Assembly: GCF_001485415.1 (NCBI RefSeq) | Contig: NZ_BCMQ01000011.1 | Span: 1 to 64,000, forward strand | DNA: 64,000 nt | DNA from: Myroides odoratimimus | GTDB lineage: Bacteria > Bacteroidota > Bacteroidia > Flavobacteriales > Flavobacteriaceae | Direction of reading: 5' to 3' | Part shown: positions 34,201-41,327 of the stretch, piece after piece | Numbering within the stretch: position 1 is the stretch's first letter | Layout of the letters: each line of letters opens with the position of its first letter | Program-made: the position numbers and the translations under genes | The notes under the pieces: generated by a model | What the model saw: only the letters and a program-made list of their open reading frames with translations | Databases searched by the model: none | Told to the model about the DNA's origin: nothing

Positions 34201-35559
34201 AATAATTTCTCCAAACGAAGCACTTGTTCTTATTTTAGACGAAGCAGTATATACTTCAGTGTTCATTTCGTCTTGGGTGAGCACCCTATTTTTACCTGCG
34301 TGGAGTCGATGTACTATGGCTTCTACAATAATAACAGCTCCATCGACTATTAATCCGAAATCAATTGCTCCTAAACTCATTAAGTTACCACTTACACCGA
34401 ATAACTTCATCATAGAGATAGCGAATAATAAGGCTAGAGGTATCACAGAGGCTACGATTAGCCCTGCTCTCCAGTTTCCTAAAAGCAATACTAGTACAAA
34501 TACGACAATCAATGCTCCTTCGATAAGGTTTGTTTGTATTGTACTAACTGTTTTATCTATTAACTTAGTTCTATCTATAAAAGGTTCTATTGCTACCCCT
34601 TCAGGTAGTGTTTTTTCTATTTGAGTGATTCTTTCTTTTACCGCTTTGACCACTTCTTGTGTATTGGCATCTTTTAGCATCATCACCATACCACTCACAT
34701 CTTCACCTTTTCCATCTTTAGTCACAGCACCATATCGAATACTGCTCCCGATGCGTACTTCTGCCACATCGCGTACTAATACAGGTGTACCGTTGTTAGA
34801 CTTTACTACGATTCGCTCTATATCTTCTATGCTTTTTACCATTCCCACACTTCGGATGAAGTAAGCATAAGGTTTTTTGTCAATATAAGCTCCTCCAGTA
34901 TTCTCATTATTGGCTTCTAGTGCGTTAAATATCTCCAGGATAGAGGTGTTCATACTGTTAAGCAAGTCAGGTTTTATTGCTATTTCGTATTGTTTTAATT
35001 CACCTCCTAGGGTGTTTACTTCAGCCACTCCTTTTACACCTACCAGTTGCGGTTTGATAATCCAGTCTTGTATAGTACGTAGATCCATACTATTGTATCT
35101 TTCTTCGTAGCCATCTTTAGGGTAGACTACATATTGGTATATTTCGCCTAGCCCTGTACTCACAGGAGCTAACTCAGGTGTTCCTACTCCTTTAGGAATG
35201 ACTTCTTCAGCAGTTTTTAGTTTTTCTGATATTTGATTACGAGCCCAGTATATATCCGTGTCTTCTGTAAATACTACAGTGATCACACTTAGTCCAAACC
35301 TACTGATAGAGCGAAGTTCCGTTATATTAGGAATGGGCTTTACAGCCTGCTCGATAGGATAGGTGATGAATTGTTCCACTTCTTGTGTTGCTAGTGTAGG
35401 AGAACTAGTGATAATTTGAACTTGATTATTGGTTATATCAGGTTGAGTATCCATTGGTAAATTAAGGAGAGAATAAGTCCCAAGCGTGATTAACCCTAGA
35501 ACAAATAGTCCAATAATAAACTTGTTGCGGATACTAAAATGTATGATTTTATCTAACAT
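31210..35559 (-). CDS. CusA/CzcA heavy-metal RND pump fused to a TolC-like outer-membrane factor
   Basis: 1449 residues. Residues 1 to about 1030 are a full CusA/CzcA pump: N-terminal helix, IEQAVKPIPNITELRSIS porter region, and the proton-relay helix 4 motif LGAIDFGLIVDGAVIIVE (D-F-G-x-I-V-D-G). The last pump helices end in LPIIYYYEEKG. From about 1034 comes a hydrophobic stretch ending in GTQAQ that looks like a signal peptide. The remaining 395 residues are a TolC/CzcC outer-membrane factor (LTLQEALELSVANNKGIKAAEYN, two long helical hairpins). Pump and channel are thus made as one chain, perhaps cut at the internal signal. Exports divalent or monovalent metal ions; which one is not evident. 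Confidence 0.92.
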   Translation of the reverse strand: MLDKIIHFSIRNKFIIGLFVLGLITLGTYSLLNLPMDTQPDITNNQVQIITSSPTLATQEVEQFITYPIEQAVKPIPNITELRSISRFGLSVITVVFTEDTDIYWARNQISEKLKTAEEVIPKGVGTPELAPVSTGLGEIYQYVVYPKDGYEERYNSMDLRTIQDWIIKPQLVGVKGVAEVNTLGGELKQYEIAIKPDLLNSMNTSILEIFNALEANNENTGGAYIDKKPYAYFIRSVGMVKSIEDIERIVVKSNNGTPVLVRDVAEVRIGSSIRYGAVTKDGKGEDVSGMVMMLKDANTQEVVKAVKERITQIEKTLPEGVAIEPFIDRTKLIDKTVSTIQTNLIEGALIVVFVLVLLLGNWRAGLIVASVIPLALLFAISMMKLFGVSGNLMSLGAIDFGLIVDGAVIIVEAIVHRLHAGKNRVLTQDEMNTEVYTASSKIRTSASFGEIIILIVYLPILALTGIEGKMFGPMAMTVSFAILGAFILSLTYVPMASSLFLSKKAGKEKPNFSDKIIDKLYSWYKPVLEGAFKIKRIVLAIAFGLFAIALFVFGRMGGEFIPTLDEGDLATHIIISSGSSLSQEIETTTKAEQILMERFPEVKMVISKIGSAEIPTDPMPMEAADMIIILKEKKEWTSAKTKEELISLMEEALEEIPGVTTEFSQPIQMRFNELMTGVRSDVAIKVFGDDLDRLASIGDEISGLISGVPGVASPKLERVSGLPQISIKYNQDKLALYGLTISEISQVVRAGFAGETAGVVYEGEKRFDLVVRLESNSRQDIENLRNMFIPLANGQQIPLGQIANIDYEDGPQQISREDGKRRIVLGFNVRERDVKSVVNDIQAILDKKLDMPDGYFITYGGQFENLVEATNRLMVAVPVALALIFVLLYFTFKSGKQSLMIFTAIPLSAIGGVAALWLRDMPFSISAGVGFIALFGVAVLNGIVLIGQFNSLKKEGMDLYERIIEGTKIRLRPVLLTAAVASLGFLPMALSTSAGAEVQKPLATVVIGGLISATILTLIVLPIIYYYEEKGLGIGKKNKTIVASTLLLLMGIGTQAQEVKKLTLQEALELSVANNKGIKAAEYNTIAQKQMIGTYFDLAKTDISTGFGYLDTKEKKDITLSISQSFSPFTYGKKKSVLNKAYETAVIQQQGAVNVTEYAVRQAWENLLYALSKEVLLKEQADLLKDFSKSAKLRYETGETTLMESNVASAKEQELRVLITQNKTGIDNETSKLKALLNLEEDFIPMNTDIVYDKHEADVDFDLSLNNTIQLAEKEIETIEANRRLEKANFLPDFSLGYNIKSDSGTVTGSNGLPITYGKELRVPSYTVGISIPIFFGSQNAKVKAMKYEIQQATVQKEYLHKQLEENVQQQFDIIKAQEKVIDYYQENALKNAALIKDHAKKSYNNGDISYVEYIQSVETALAIQMNYLDAILQYNLSHNTLHYLVNQ

Positions 35560-35772
35560 AGTAGTAATAGTCTTAAAAATGATTTGTGATGTGTTGTATG
35601 GGCTAAGTAATACGCCATAACAAGAGTTAACTTTATGATTCTATAAGCCTGTATAGGATAACTACAATCTTGTTCTCTGTTAGAATATGTCTACAGAAAT
35701 AAGTAGCTCTAAAGGTTCATTGAACAATATTATAGCTCAATGAATAGATAGAAATAAAAAGTTAAAAGGGTA

Positions 35773-36117
35773 TTAAGCAACTATCTTAGGTGGTTGCCAA
35801 ATAGGATACTCCATTCTAATCACAGCATCTTTGTGATATGAAGGGATTTTGTGATTGTGTTTTACAGAAGAAAGGTCTATTACATTAATAACTTCTGCCA
35901 CAGTTAAAGAAACTGCACAACAAGAACAGCTACACAATGGAGAACACACATCTAAGTGGTCTATATCAGAGTCAGCCTGTTGTAAAGAAGTTAAGTGTAT
36001 AGATTCTGTACTTTGAGTAATATTCAAATCAACATAACTATCCGCACAAGGATAGAAACTTATCGCTAGAAAAACTAACGAAAGAAATAAGTTTAATATG
36101 TTGTTGAATTGTTTCAT
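35773..36117 (-). CDS. DUF6660-like small secreted cysteine-rich protein
   Basis: 114 residues from the ATG at 36117 (MKQFNNILNLFLSLVFLAISFYPCADS); a longer start at 36156 would add 13 residues. Signal peptide or N-terminal TM helix, then a cysteine-rich motif C-S-P-L-C-S-C-S-C-C near residues 63-72 and several His residues near the C-terminus. Proteins of this kind regularly precede CusA/CzcA operons in Bacteroidota. The motif suggests metal binding in the periplasm (inference). It lies 213 bases upstream of the pump gene on the same strand. Confidence 0.7.
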   Translation of the reverse strand: MKQFNNILNLFLSLVFLAISFYPCADSYVDLNITQSTESIHLTSLQQADSDIDHLDVCSPLCSCSCCAVSLTVAEVINVIDLSSVKHNHKIPSYHKDAVIRMEYPIWQPPKIVA

Positions 36118-36374
36118 AAGGCAAATATAGTAGAAAGAGATGAGATGATAAAACATAGACTATGTCTTTGCAACAGTGTTGCATAGCTAAATATGGAATA
36201 CAATAGACTCATACTACTGTTTATTATAGTACAACAGTTCTTGTTCTTATGAGATCCTTGTGTTATTCAGACTCACATTTGTTATATTTTCTTCGCTTAT
36301 AGGGATTTAACATAAGTTTTTAAGTGTTTCATTTTCAATTAAGTAAATTAGTGGGAACTTAAAAAAATATAATT

Positions 36375-37775
36375 ATGAGTACACAGATAAAATCAAGTAT
36401 TAAAACAATTAACCCAACTACGGGAAAAGAAGAAAAAGTGTATCCAGTGATGTCACCTGAAGAAATAGATAAGATCTTAGCTAAAGCAGATAAGACCTTT
36501 CTGACATGGGGAAAGACAACGATAAAAGAAAGAGCAGCTATTATTCATAAAGTAGCAGAAGCTTTCAGAGCACGTAAGGAAGAGCTAGGAGCCTTAATCA
36601 CTCGTGAGATGGGTAAACTACACAGTGAAGGGATAGGAGAAGTGCTATTATGTGCGGATATCTTTGACTTCTATGCTACTAATGCAGAAACCTTATTAGC
36701 AGATGAAAAGATAAAAACACCTCACGGAGAAGCATTTATTAGTAAAGAACCCATAGGTACTATCCTTAGTGTACAGCCGTGGAACTTCCCATTCTATCAG
36801 ATTACACGTTCTGCTGCTCCTAATCTTATGGCAGGGAATACAATGGTGTTAAAACACGCTTCTAATATTCCTCAATGTGCAGAGATTATGGAGATAATCT
36901 TTAAAGAATGTGGTCTACCTGATGGGGTATACACTAACTTATTTGTGCCAGGAGCATCTATAGAAGCGATTATCGGTGATCCTAGAGTGAAAGCTGTAGC
37001 ATTCACAGGAAGTGAGCCAGCAGGATCGAGTGTAGCTGCTGCTGCAGGTAAGCACATTAAGAAAACGACATTAGAGTTAGGAGGTAGTGATGCTTTCGTG
37101 GTACTAGATGATGCAGATCTTAATAAAGCTATCAAAGGAGCCGTGGAAGGTCGACTATGGAATGCTGGTCAAGTATGTGTATCGCCTAAACGTCTTATAA
37201 TAGATAAGAAATTAGCTAAGGCGTTTATTGAAGGAGTGACTGAACAAGTAAAGCAAACAAAAGTAGGAGATCCTATGTCAGCCGATACTCAGTTAGCACC
37301 TCTAAGTAGTGAGAAAGCTAGAGAAGATGTATTAAAACAAGTGAAGAAAGCTGTAGAACAAGGCGCTAAGTTAGTCTATGGTGGAAATAAATTAGATAGA
37401 GAGGGATGGTTTATGGAACCAACTATTCTAACTGGTATCAAGAAAGGGATGGATGCCTATAGTGAAGAGATCTTCGGGCCTGTATTTATGATTTATGAAG
37501 TAGAGAACGAGGCAGAGGCTATCGCATTAGCTAATGATACAGATTATGGATTAGGTGGTAGTGTATTCACAGAGAATAAAGAAAGAGGAGTGAAGGTCGC
37601 TCGTCAGATCGCTACCGGAATGGTGTATATCAACCATGTGACAGGTATCTCACCAGAATTACCTTTTGGTGGTACGAAGAAGTCAGGGTATGGTAGAGAA
37701 CAAGCGAAATACGGTATCCATGAATTCGTCAATGAAAAACTGATCAGAGTAACTGATATAGATAAAGCTTATTAG
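36375..37775 (+). CDS. NAD(P)-dependent aldehyde dehydrogenase, succinate-semialdehyde type
   Basis: 466 residues, complete ALDH fold. The substrate and cofactor residues are present: PWNFPFYQ (about 135-142), FTGSEPAGSSVA, the general base glutamate in LELGGSDAFVV (about 237) and the nucleophilic cysteine in NAGQVCVSPKR (about 271). SPKR and PELPFGGTKKSGYGRE at the end resemble Sad/YneI and GabD-like succinate-semialdehyde dehydrogenases. Substrate is inferred only from this. Single gene with its own terminator. Confidence 0.87.
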   Translation: MSTQIKSSIKTINPTTGKEEKVYPVMSPEEIDKILAKADKTFLTWGKTTIKERAAIIHKVAEAFRARKEELGALITREMGKLHSEGIGEVLLCADIFDFYATNAETLLADEKIKTPHGEAFISKEPIGTILSVQPWNFPFYQITRSAAPNLMAGNTMVLKHASNIPQCAEIMEIIFKECGLPDGVYTNLFVPGASIEAIIGDPRVKAVAFTGSEPAGSSVAAAAGKHIKKTTLELGGSDAFVVLDDADLNKAIKGAVEGRLWNAGQVCVSPKRLIIDKKLAKAFIEGVTEQVKQTKVGDPMSADTQLAPLSSEKAREDVLKQVKKAVEQGAKLVYGGNKLDREGWFMEPTILTGIKKGMDAYSEEIFGPVFMIYEVENEAEAIALANDTDYGLGGSVFTENKERGVKVARQIATGMVYINHVTGISPELPFGGTKKSGYGREQAKYGIHEFVNEKLIRVTDIDKAY

Positions 37776-37804
37776 TAGTAATAAGTACTTTTAATTGTTT
37801 AAGT

Positions 37805-37838
37805 GGAGGGTGTTCTTTATAGAACATCCTCTTTTTTT
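37805..37838 (+). terminator. Intrinsic terminator
   Basis: GAGGGTGTTCT pairs with AGAACATCCTC (one G-U) followed by eight T, 30 bases after the aldehyde dehydrogenase stop. Confidence 0.88.
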
Positions 37839-37881
37839 TATATTCATTGGTTAATGAATTTTATATGACAAAGAATGTTCT

Positions 37882-37907
37882 GTAGAGGCACAATACATTG
37901 TATCTAA
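37882..37907 (+). repeat. REP element 1 (degenerate)
   Basis: GTAG head followed by an imperfect hairpin AGGCACAAT-AC-ATTGTATCT. It lies within a 50-55 bp unit that is repeated directly after it (AATGTTCTGTAGAG begins both units). Confidence 0.7.
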
Positions 37908-37935
37908 CGTGTAGTGTGTCTACCAGTAATGTTCT

Positions 37936-37961
37936 GTAGAGACGCAATACATTGCGTCTAC
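37936..37961 (+). repeat. REP element 2
   Basis: GTAG head and a perfect 9-base hairpin AGACGCAAT-AC-ATTGCGTCT. Head tetranucleotide plus palindrome is the standard REP layout recognised by REP-associated tyrosine transposases; the transposase gene ends 26 bases further on. Confidence 0.85.
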
Positions 37962-37986
37962 CGTATAGTATGTCCATCAATATGAT

Positions 37987-38508
37987 TTATAGGTTATTAT
38001 AGAATTTGTCTTGTTTCCATGTAATAGGATTCATTATAATATAATTAGCAATCTTAATATAAGATTCTGCAGTTCGTATGATATGATCATGATATCTTGG
38101 TTGCCAGAAAAAAGGAATATTTAGTGTGTAAGCATCTTTCTTTACTCCTACTTTAAATCCTCTTATTATAGAGCCTAAACTACCAGAAGTAACTTTGCAT
38201 TCCTTTTTTAATGTGCTGTTGTCATTAAATGTGTTACTGTTGTTAATATGTAAAATACCATGTATATGATTAGGCATTATGATAAAAGCATCAAAGATGA
38301 CATAAGGATGATATGAAGGAATATTATTCCAACATTTTAATACGCTATGTCCTAATGGGCTCAAGATTATTTCTTCTTGTTGAATTGTACCAAAGTAATT
38401 GATTCTATCTTTTGTACATATTGTAATAAAGTAAGTACCATTATTACTATAATCCCACCATTGAGCCCTGTTAGTAGGACTTCTATATATTTTATTGTTT
38501 TGATTCAT
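37987..38508 (-). CDS. REP-associated tyrosine transposase (RAYT), Y1/IS200-like
   Basis: 173 residues, complete Y1 transposase-like domain. N-terminal YFITICTKDR strand, the HUH metal site in MPNHIHGIL (H-x-H, about residues 79-87), a FWQPRYHDHIIR segment and the presumed catalytic tyrosine in R-T-A-E-S-Y-I-K-I-A-N-Y (Y146). RAYTs are domesticated IS200/IS605 relatives that bind and cleave REP hairpins. Two REPs lie on each side in inverted orientation. No stop or frameshift, so the enzyme looks intact. Confidence 0.88.
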   Translation of the reverse strand: MNQNNKIYRSPTNRAQWWDYSNNGTYFITICTKDRINYFGTIQQEEIILSPLGHSVLKCWNNIPSYHPYVIFDAFIIMPNHIHGILHINNSNTFNDNSTLKKECKVTSGSLGSIIRGFKVGVKKDAYTLNIPFFWQPRYHDHIIRTAESYIKIANYIIMNPITWKQDKFYNNL

Positions 38509-38578
38509 TGTTTTTGGTTTAAGTAATATCTACAAAAAGTATTCCTGTTTTTTTTAATGCATTTAAATACTGGGTGTT

Positions 38579-38602
38579 AGACGCAAAGTGTTGCGTCTCT
38601 AC
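38579..38602 (-). repeat. REP element 3
   Basis: Minus strand: GTAG head, then stem AGACGCAA paired with TTGCGTCT across CACT. Opposite orientation to elements 1 and 2. Confidence 0.85.
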
Positions 38603-38631
38603 ATGACCTTGATTGTGTGTATTATTCTGTT

Positions 38632-38655
38632 AGGCGCAAAGTATTGCGTCTCTCC
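38632..38655 (-). repeat. REP element 4
   Basis: Minus strand: GGAG head, then AGACGCAA paired with TTGCGCCT (one mismatch). Orientation as element 3; both lie upstream of the transposase start. GTAG and GGAG heads are the two known REP head variants. Confidence 0.8.
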
Positions 38656-38688
38656 TTATATCATTCGTGTAATTATCCCTCATTTCCT

Positions 38689-38722
38689 TTGCTATTTAAA
38701 TAATGTATCGTAATATTGCGAT
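38689..38722 (+). promoter_or_regulatory. ars operon promoter with overlapping ArsR operator
   Basis: TTG at 38689-38691, 19 bases, then TAATATTG at 38711-38718 (one base off TAnnTTTG). The palindrome ATCGTAATATTGCGAT (38707-38722) covers the -7 element, so a bound repressor would block RNA polymerase. The same palindrome recurs at 39092. Confidence 0.7.
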
Positions 38723-38740
38723 GTATTAAATGAAGAGATT

Positions 38741-39070
38741 ATGGGAATTACAAAAGCAGAATTGTTTAGCGAGAAAAAGAATCGGTTAGCTAGTATGTTT
38801 AAAGTACTAGCGCATCCTGCTAGATTAGCTATTCTTCAATACATCATTAATCAGAAAGCCTGTATCTGTAATGACTTAGTAGAAGAATTAGGTCTTGCAC
38901 AAGCAACTATATCTCAACATCTGAAAGAGTTAAAAAAAAGTGGTCTTATTAAGGGAAGTATAGAAGGGAAGTCTGTCTGTTATTGTATAGATGATACTGT
39001 ATGGAATGAATTTGCTCAAGAATTTGGGTTATTCTTTGCACAATCTATTCAAAACAACGAATGCTGCTAA
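38741..39070 (+). CDS. arsR: ArsR-family metalloregulatory repressor
   Basis: 109 residues. Winged HTH with the classical ArsR text KVLAHPARLAILQYI, then the As(III) site in helix 3, A-C41-I-C43-N-D-L, and the recognition helix LAQATISQHLKELKKSGLI. Extra C-terminal cysteines (N-E-C-C) may provide further ligands. Represses the operon until arsenite or antimonite binds. First gene of arsR-DUF6428-ACR3, preceded by the operator at 38707-38722. Confidence 0.92.
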   Translation: MGITKAELFSEKKNRLASMFKVLAHPARLAILQYIINQKACICNDLVEELGLAQATISQHLKELKKSGLIKGSIEGKSVCYCIDDTVWNEFAQEFGLFFAQSIQNNECC

Positions 39071-39091
39071 AGCATTTTTTTAAACCAACGT

Positions 39092-39107
39092 ATCGTAATA
39101 TTACGAT
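39092..39107 (+). promoter_or_regulatory. Second ArsR-type operator, inside the operon
   Basis: Perfect 16-base palindrome ATCGTAATATTACGAT between arsR and the DUF6428 gene. The surrounding GTATCGTAATATT and CGATGTATTAA are shared with the promoter site, so it is a copy of the same operator. Confidence 0.75.
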
Positions 39108-39135
39108 GTATTAATGAGCATTAAAATTTAGAAAT

Positions 39136-39621
39136 ATGAAATTATCAGAAGTAAAACAAGTGTTAGCAACCATGCAAGACGTGGTATTTAAATTAGAAGA
39201 CGGTAATAGTGTACCCTCGCATTTTCATATTACAGAAGTAGGTCAGATTGATAAAAACTTTATTGACTGTGGAGGTACTGTACGAAAAGAGCAGAAAGTG
39301 AGTTTCCAGTTGTGGTTAGCAGATGATTACGATCATCAACTGAAAGCTGAGAAGCTATTGCACATTATTAATTTGTCTGAGCGTTTATTACAGATCCAAG
39401 ATGCTGAAGTAGAGGTAGAGTATCAACAGGCTACTATAGGTAAGTATAATCTTGGTTTTGATACAACTAATAAGCACTTTGTATTACAAAATACCTTGAC
39501 AGCGTGTTTAGCAGAAGATGCATGTGGTATACCTGTATCTAAACCTAAAGTAGCTCTGTCTTCTTTAAAAGCAGAATCTTGTTGTTCACCTAGTAGCGAG
39601 TGTTGTTCGGATGAGAAATAA
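39136..39621 (+). CDS. DUF6428 family protein, arsenic operon accessory
   Basis: 161 residues, cytoplasmic. Opens MKLSEVKQVLATMQDVVFKLEDG and contains VPSHFHITEVGQIDKNFIDCGG, a text found in Bacteroidota proteins encoded between arsR and arsenite pumps. The C-terminus carries two vicinal cysteine pairs (E-S-C-C-S-P-S-S-E-C-C-S), well suited to binding As(III); this is inference. Follows the internal operator by 28 bases, and the ACR3 gene begins 4 bases after its stop. Confidence 0.78.
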   Translation: MKLSEVKQVLATMQDVVFKLEDGNSVPSHFHITEVGQIDKNFIDCGGTVRKEQKVSFQLWLADDYDHQLKAEKLLHIINLSERLLQIQDAEVEVEYQQATIGKYNLGFDTTNKHFVLQNTLTACLAEDACGIPVSKPKVALSSLKAESCCSPSSECCSDEK

Positions 39622-39625
39622 AAGG

Positions 39626-40648
39626 ATGAAATTTTTAGATCGCTACCTTACCCTTTGGATATTTTTGGCCATGATATTAGGTGTTGGCGTCGGTTATTTC
39701 TTTCCCCGCATTCAAGATCTTATGGCATCGGTGTCTATTGGGAGTACGAATATCCCTCTAGCGATAGGGTTGATTGTGATGATGTATCCTCCATTAGCTA
39801 AGGTGGATTATAACTTATTACCAAAAGTGTTTGAAGATAAAAAGGCATTGACTTCATCCTTACTACTGAATTGGGTGATTGGTCCTGTTCTTATGTTTGT
39901 GTTGGCTATTATTTTTTTGAGGGATCAGCCTGACTATATGATAGGAGTGATTCTAATCGGATTGGCTAGGTGTATAGCGATGGTGCTAGTATGGAATGAT
40001 TTGGCAAAAGGAAATAAAGAATATGCTGCTATGTTAGTAGCTCTGAATAGTGTGTTTCAAGTACTTTTTTACAGTGTATATGTATGGCTTTTTATCAATG
40101 TACTACCTGCCAAATTAGGTTTGGCTACTTATGATGTACATATAGAGATAAGTGATGTGATACAAAGTGTCTTGATCTACTTAGGAATTCCCTTTTTAGC
40201 AGGCTTCTTAAGCCGAAAATACTTGGTGAAATACAAAGGAGAGCAGTGGTATAATCACAGGTTTATTCCACGCATATCACCTTTTACCTTGTATGCTTTA
40301 TTGTTTACGATACTGTTGATGTTCTCTTTTAAAGGACAGCAAGTAGTAGAATTACCGATGGAAGTGATACAAGTAGGTATTCCTTTAGTCATTTATTTTG
40401 TATTGATGTTTGCCATCAGTTTTTGGCTGAATTATCGTATGAAATTACCTTATGATCACAATGCTGCTATCGCTTTCACTGCTTCAGGAAACAACTTTGA
40501 ATTAGCTATTGCCATTGCTATTGCAGTCTTTGGAATACATTCTCCCCAAGCTTTTGTTGGAGTAATCGGGCCTTTGGTAGAAGTACCTGTTTTAATTGCT
40601 CTTGTGAGATTAAGCTTGTATTGGCAAAAGAAATATTATCAAAAATAA
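39626..40648 (+). CDS. Arsenite efflux pump, ACR3 family
   Basis: 340 residues from the ATG at 39626 (MKFLDRYLTLWIFLAMILG), preceded by AAAAGG; the ATG at 39611 would overlap DUF6428. Ten TM segments of the BASS/ACR3 type. The essential conserved cysteine is C116 in GLARCIAMVLVWNDLAKG, and ASGNNFELAIAIAIAVFG is the other ACR3 signature. Expels As(III) from the cytoplasm. No arsenate reductase gene is in the operon; the LMW phosphatase at 22.6 kb is not close enough to be called ArsC. Confidence 0.92.
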   Translation: MKFLDRYLTLWIFLAMILGVGVGYFFPRIQDLMASVSIGSTNIPLAIGLIVMMYPPLAKVDYNLLPKVFEDKKALTSSLLLNWVIGPVLMFVLAIIFLRDQPDYMIGVILIGLARCIAMVLVWNDLAKGNKEYAAMLVALNSVFQVLFYSVYVWLFINVLPAKLGLATYDVHIEISDVIQSVLIYLGIPFLAGFLSRKYLVKYKGEQWYNHRFIPRISPFTLYALLFTILLMFSFKGQQVVELPMEVIQVGIPLVIYFVLMFAISFWLNYRMKLPYDHNAAIAFTASGNNFELAIAIAIAVFGIHSPQAFVGVIGPLVEVPVLIALVRLSLYWQKKYYQK

Positions 40649-40658
40649 ATATAGATAG

Positions 40659-40691
40659 AGACGTAGTTCACCACAGAACTGCGTCTTTTTG
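40659..40691 (+). terminator. Intrinsic terminator of the ars operon
   Basis: GACGTAGTTC pairs with GAACTGCGTC (one G-U) around ACCACA, followed by five T. Confidence 0.8.
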
Positions 40692-40869
40692 TTACTGTAT
40701 CTATTCGAGAAAACTACCTGTACTTTTTTTGTTTTCTCTCTTCTTTTTACTGTTTTTTAATGGTAAATAGCTTTTTTTACTCTTATTTTTTTAGTTAAAG
40801 CAGTTGTTTTGACCTTTATACAACCAATATATTAAAAAAAGCTATCATTTTTTTGAAGGATATTTTATC

Positions 40870-41050
40870 TTAAGTTGTTGATTGTTAGTGTTTTGTTTGT
40901 TTTTGACTGTTTTTTATACTTTACTCATACCTGCTTTAACCCTAGTAAATACGAGGCATACAGCAAAATCCTTGGACAATTCATGGACAATACCTAGAGA
41001 ATGGTGGAGGAAAGCGATGGTTTGTCGAAGGATGCTCCTTTTATTATCCA
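40870..41050 (+). repeat. Dispersed intergenic repeat, copy B
   Basis: Aligns with 11082-11248 over nearly the whole length, same orientation, with blocks TTAAGTTGTT, TTTGTTTTTGACT, CTTTAACCC, GGACAATTCATGGA, CAATACC, GTGGAG, TTTGTCGAA and GATGCT. TGGACAATA and TATTATCCA at its ends keep most of the pairing seen in copy A (one mismatch). A-rich and T-rich similarity continues to the left (TTAAAAAAAGCTAT against TTAAAAAAACATAGAT). Confidence 0.7.
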
Positions 41051-41327
41051 GCTATTGTTCTAGGATTAGCTCTTGTGATTCTATTGAGGTGGAAGAGAAT
41101 TGTATAGAGAAAAAGTTATTAAGATGTGTCAGGGTATTTTTAGGAGAATAGAATAATACTAGAACTATTGAATGTGTGCTTATAATGAACTATAGGTTTA
41201 ATTATGTTATTCAGATTTTATAATTCTTTAGAATAAGCTATTTGTTTGATTAATAGTATAACTTTTTGATTATTAAGGGGTTGTTTTTTATTATCTTGTA
41301 ACTTATTAAACATACCTATACTATATT

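Larger units (their letters stand above)
40649..41327. other. Gene-free region with the second copy of the dispersed repeat
   Basis: About 680 bases: the ars terminator, T-rich sequence, repeat copy B (40870-41050) and AT-rich sequence before the peptidase gene. An 89-codon plus-strand frame at 40882-41151 runs through the repeat, but the same frame in copy A is broken by stops, so it is not called. Confidence 0.6.

Noticed and set aside
34097-34624. 175-codon plus-strand ORF within the RND pump
   Set aside because: Antisense shadow of the conserved pump gene; no start signal or homology.
37882-37961. Transposon terminal inverted repeats or CRISPR repeats
   Set aside because: Head tetranucleotide plus palindrome and adjacent RAYT fit REP elements better.
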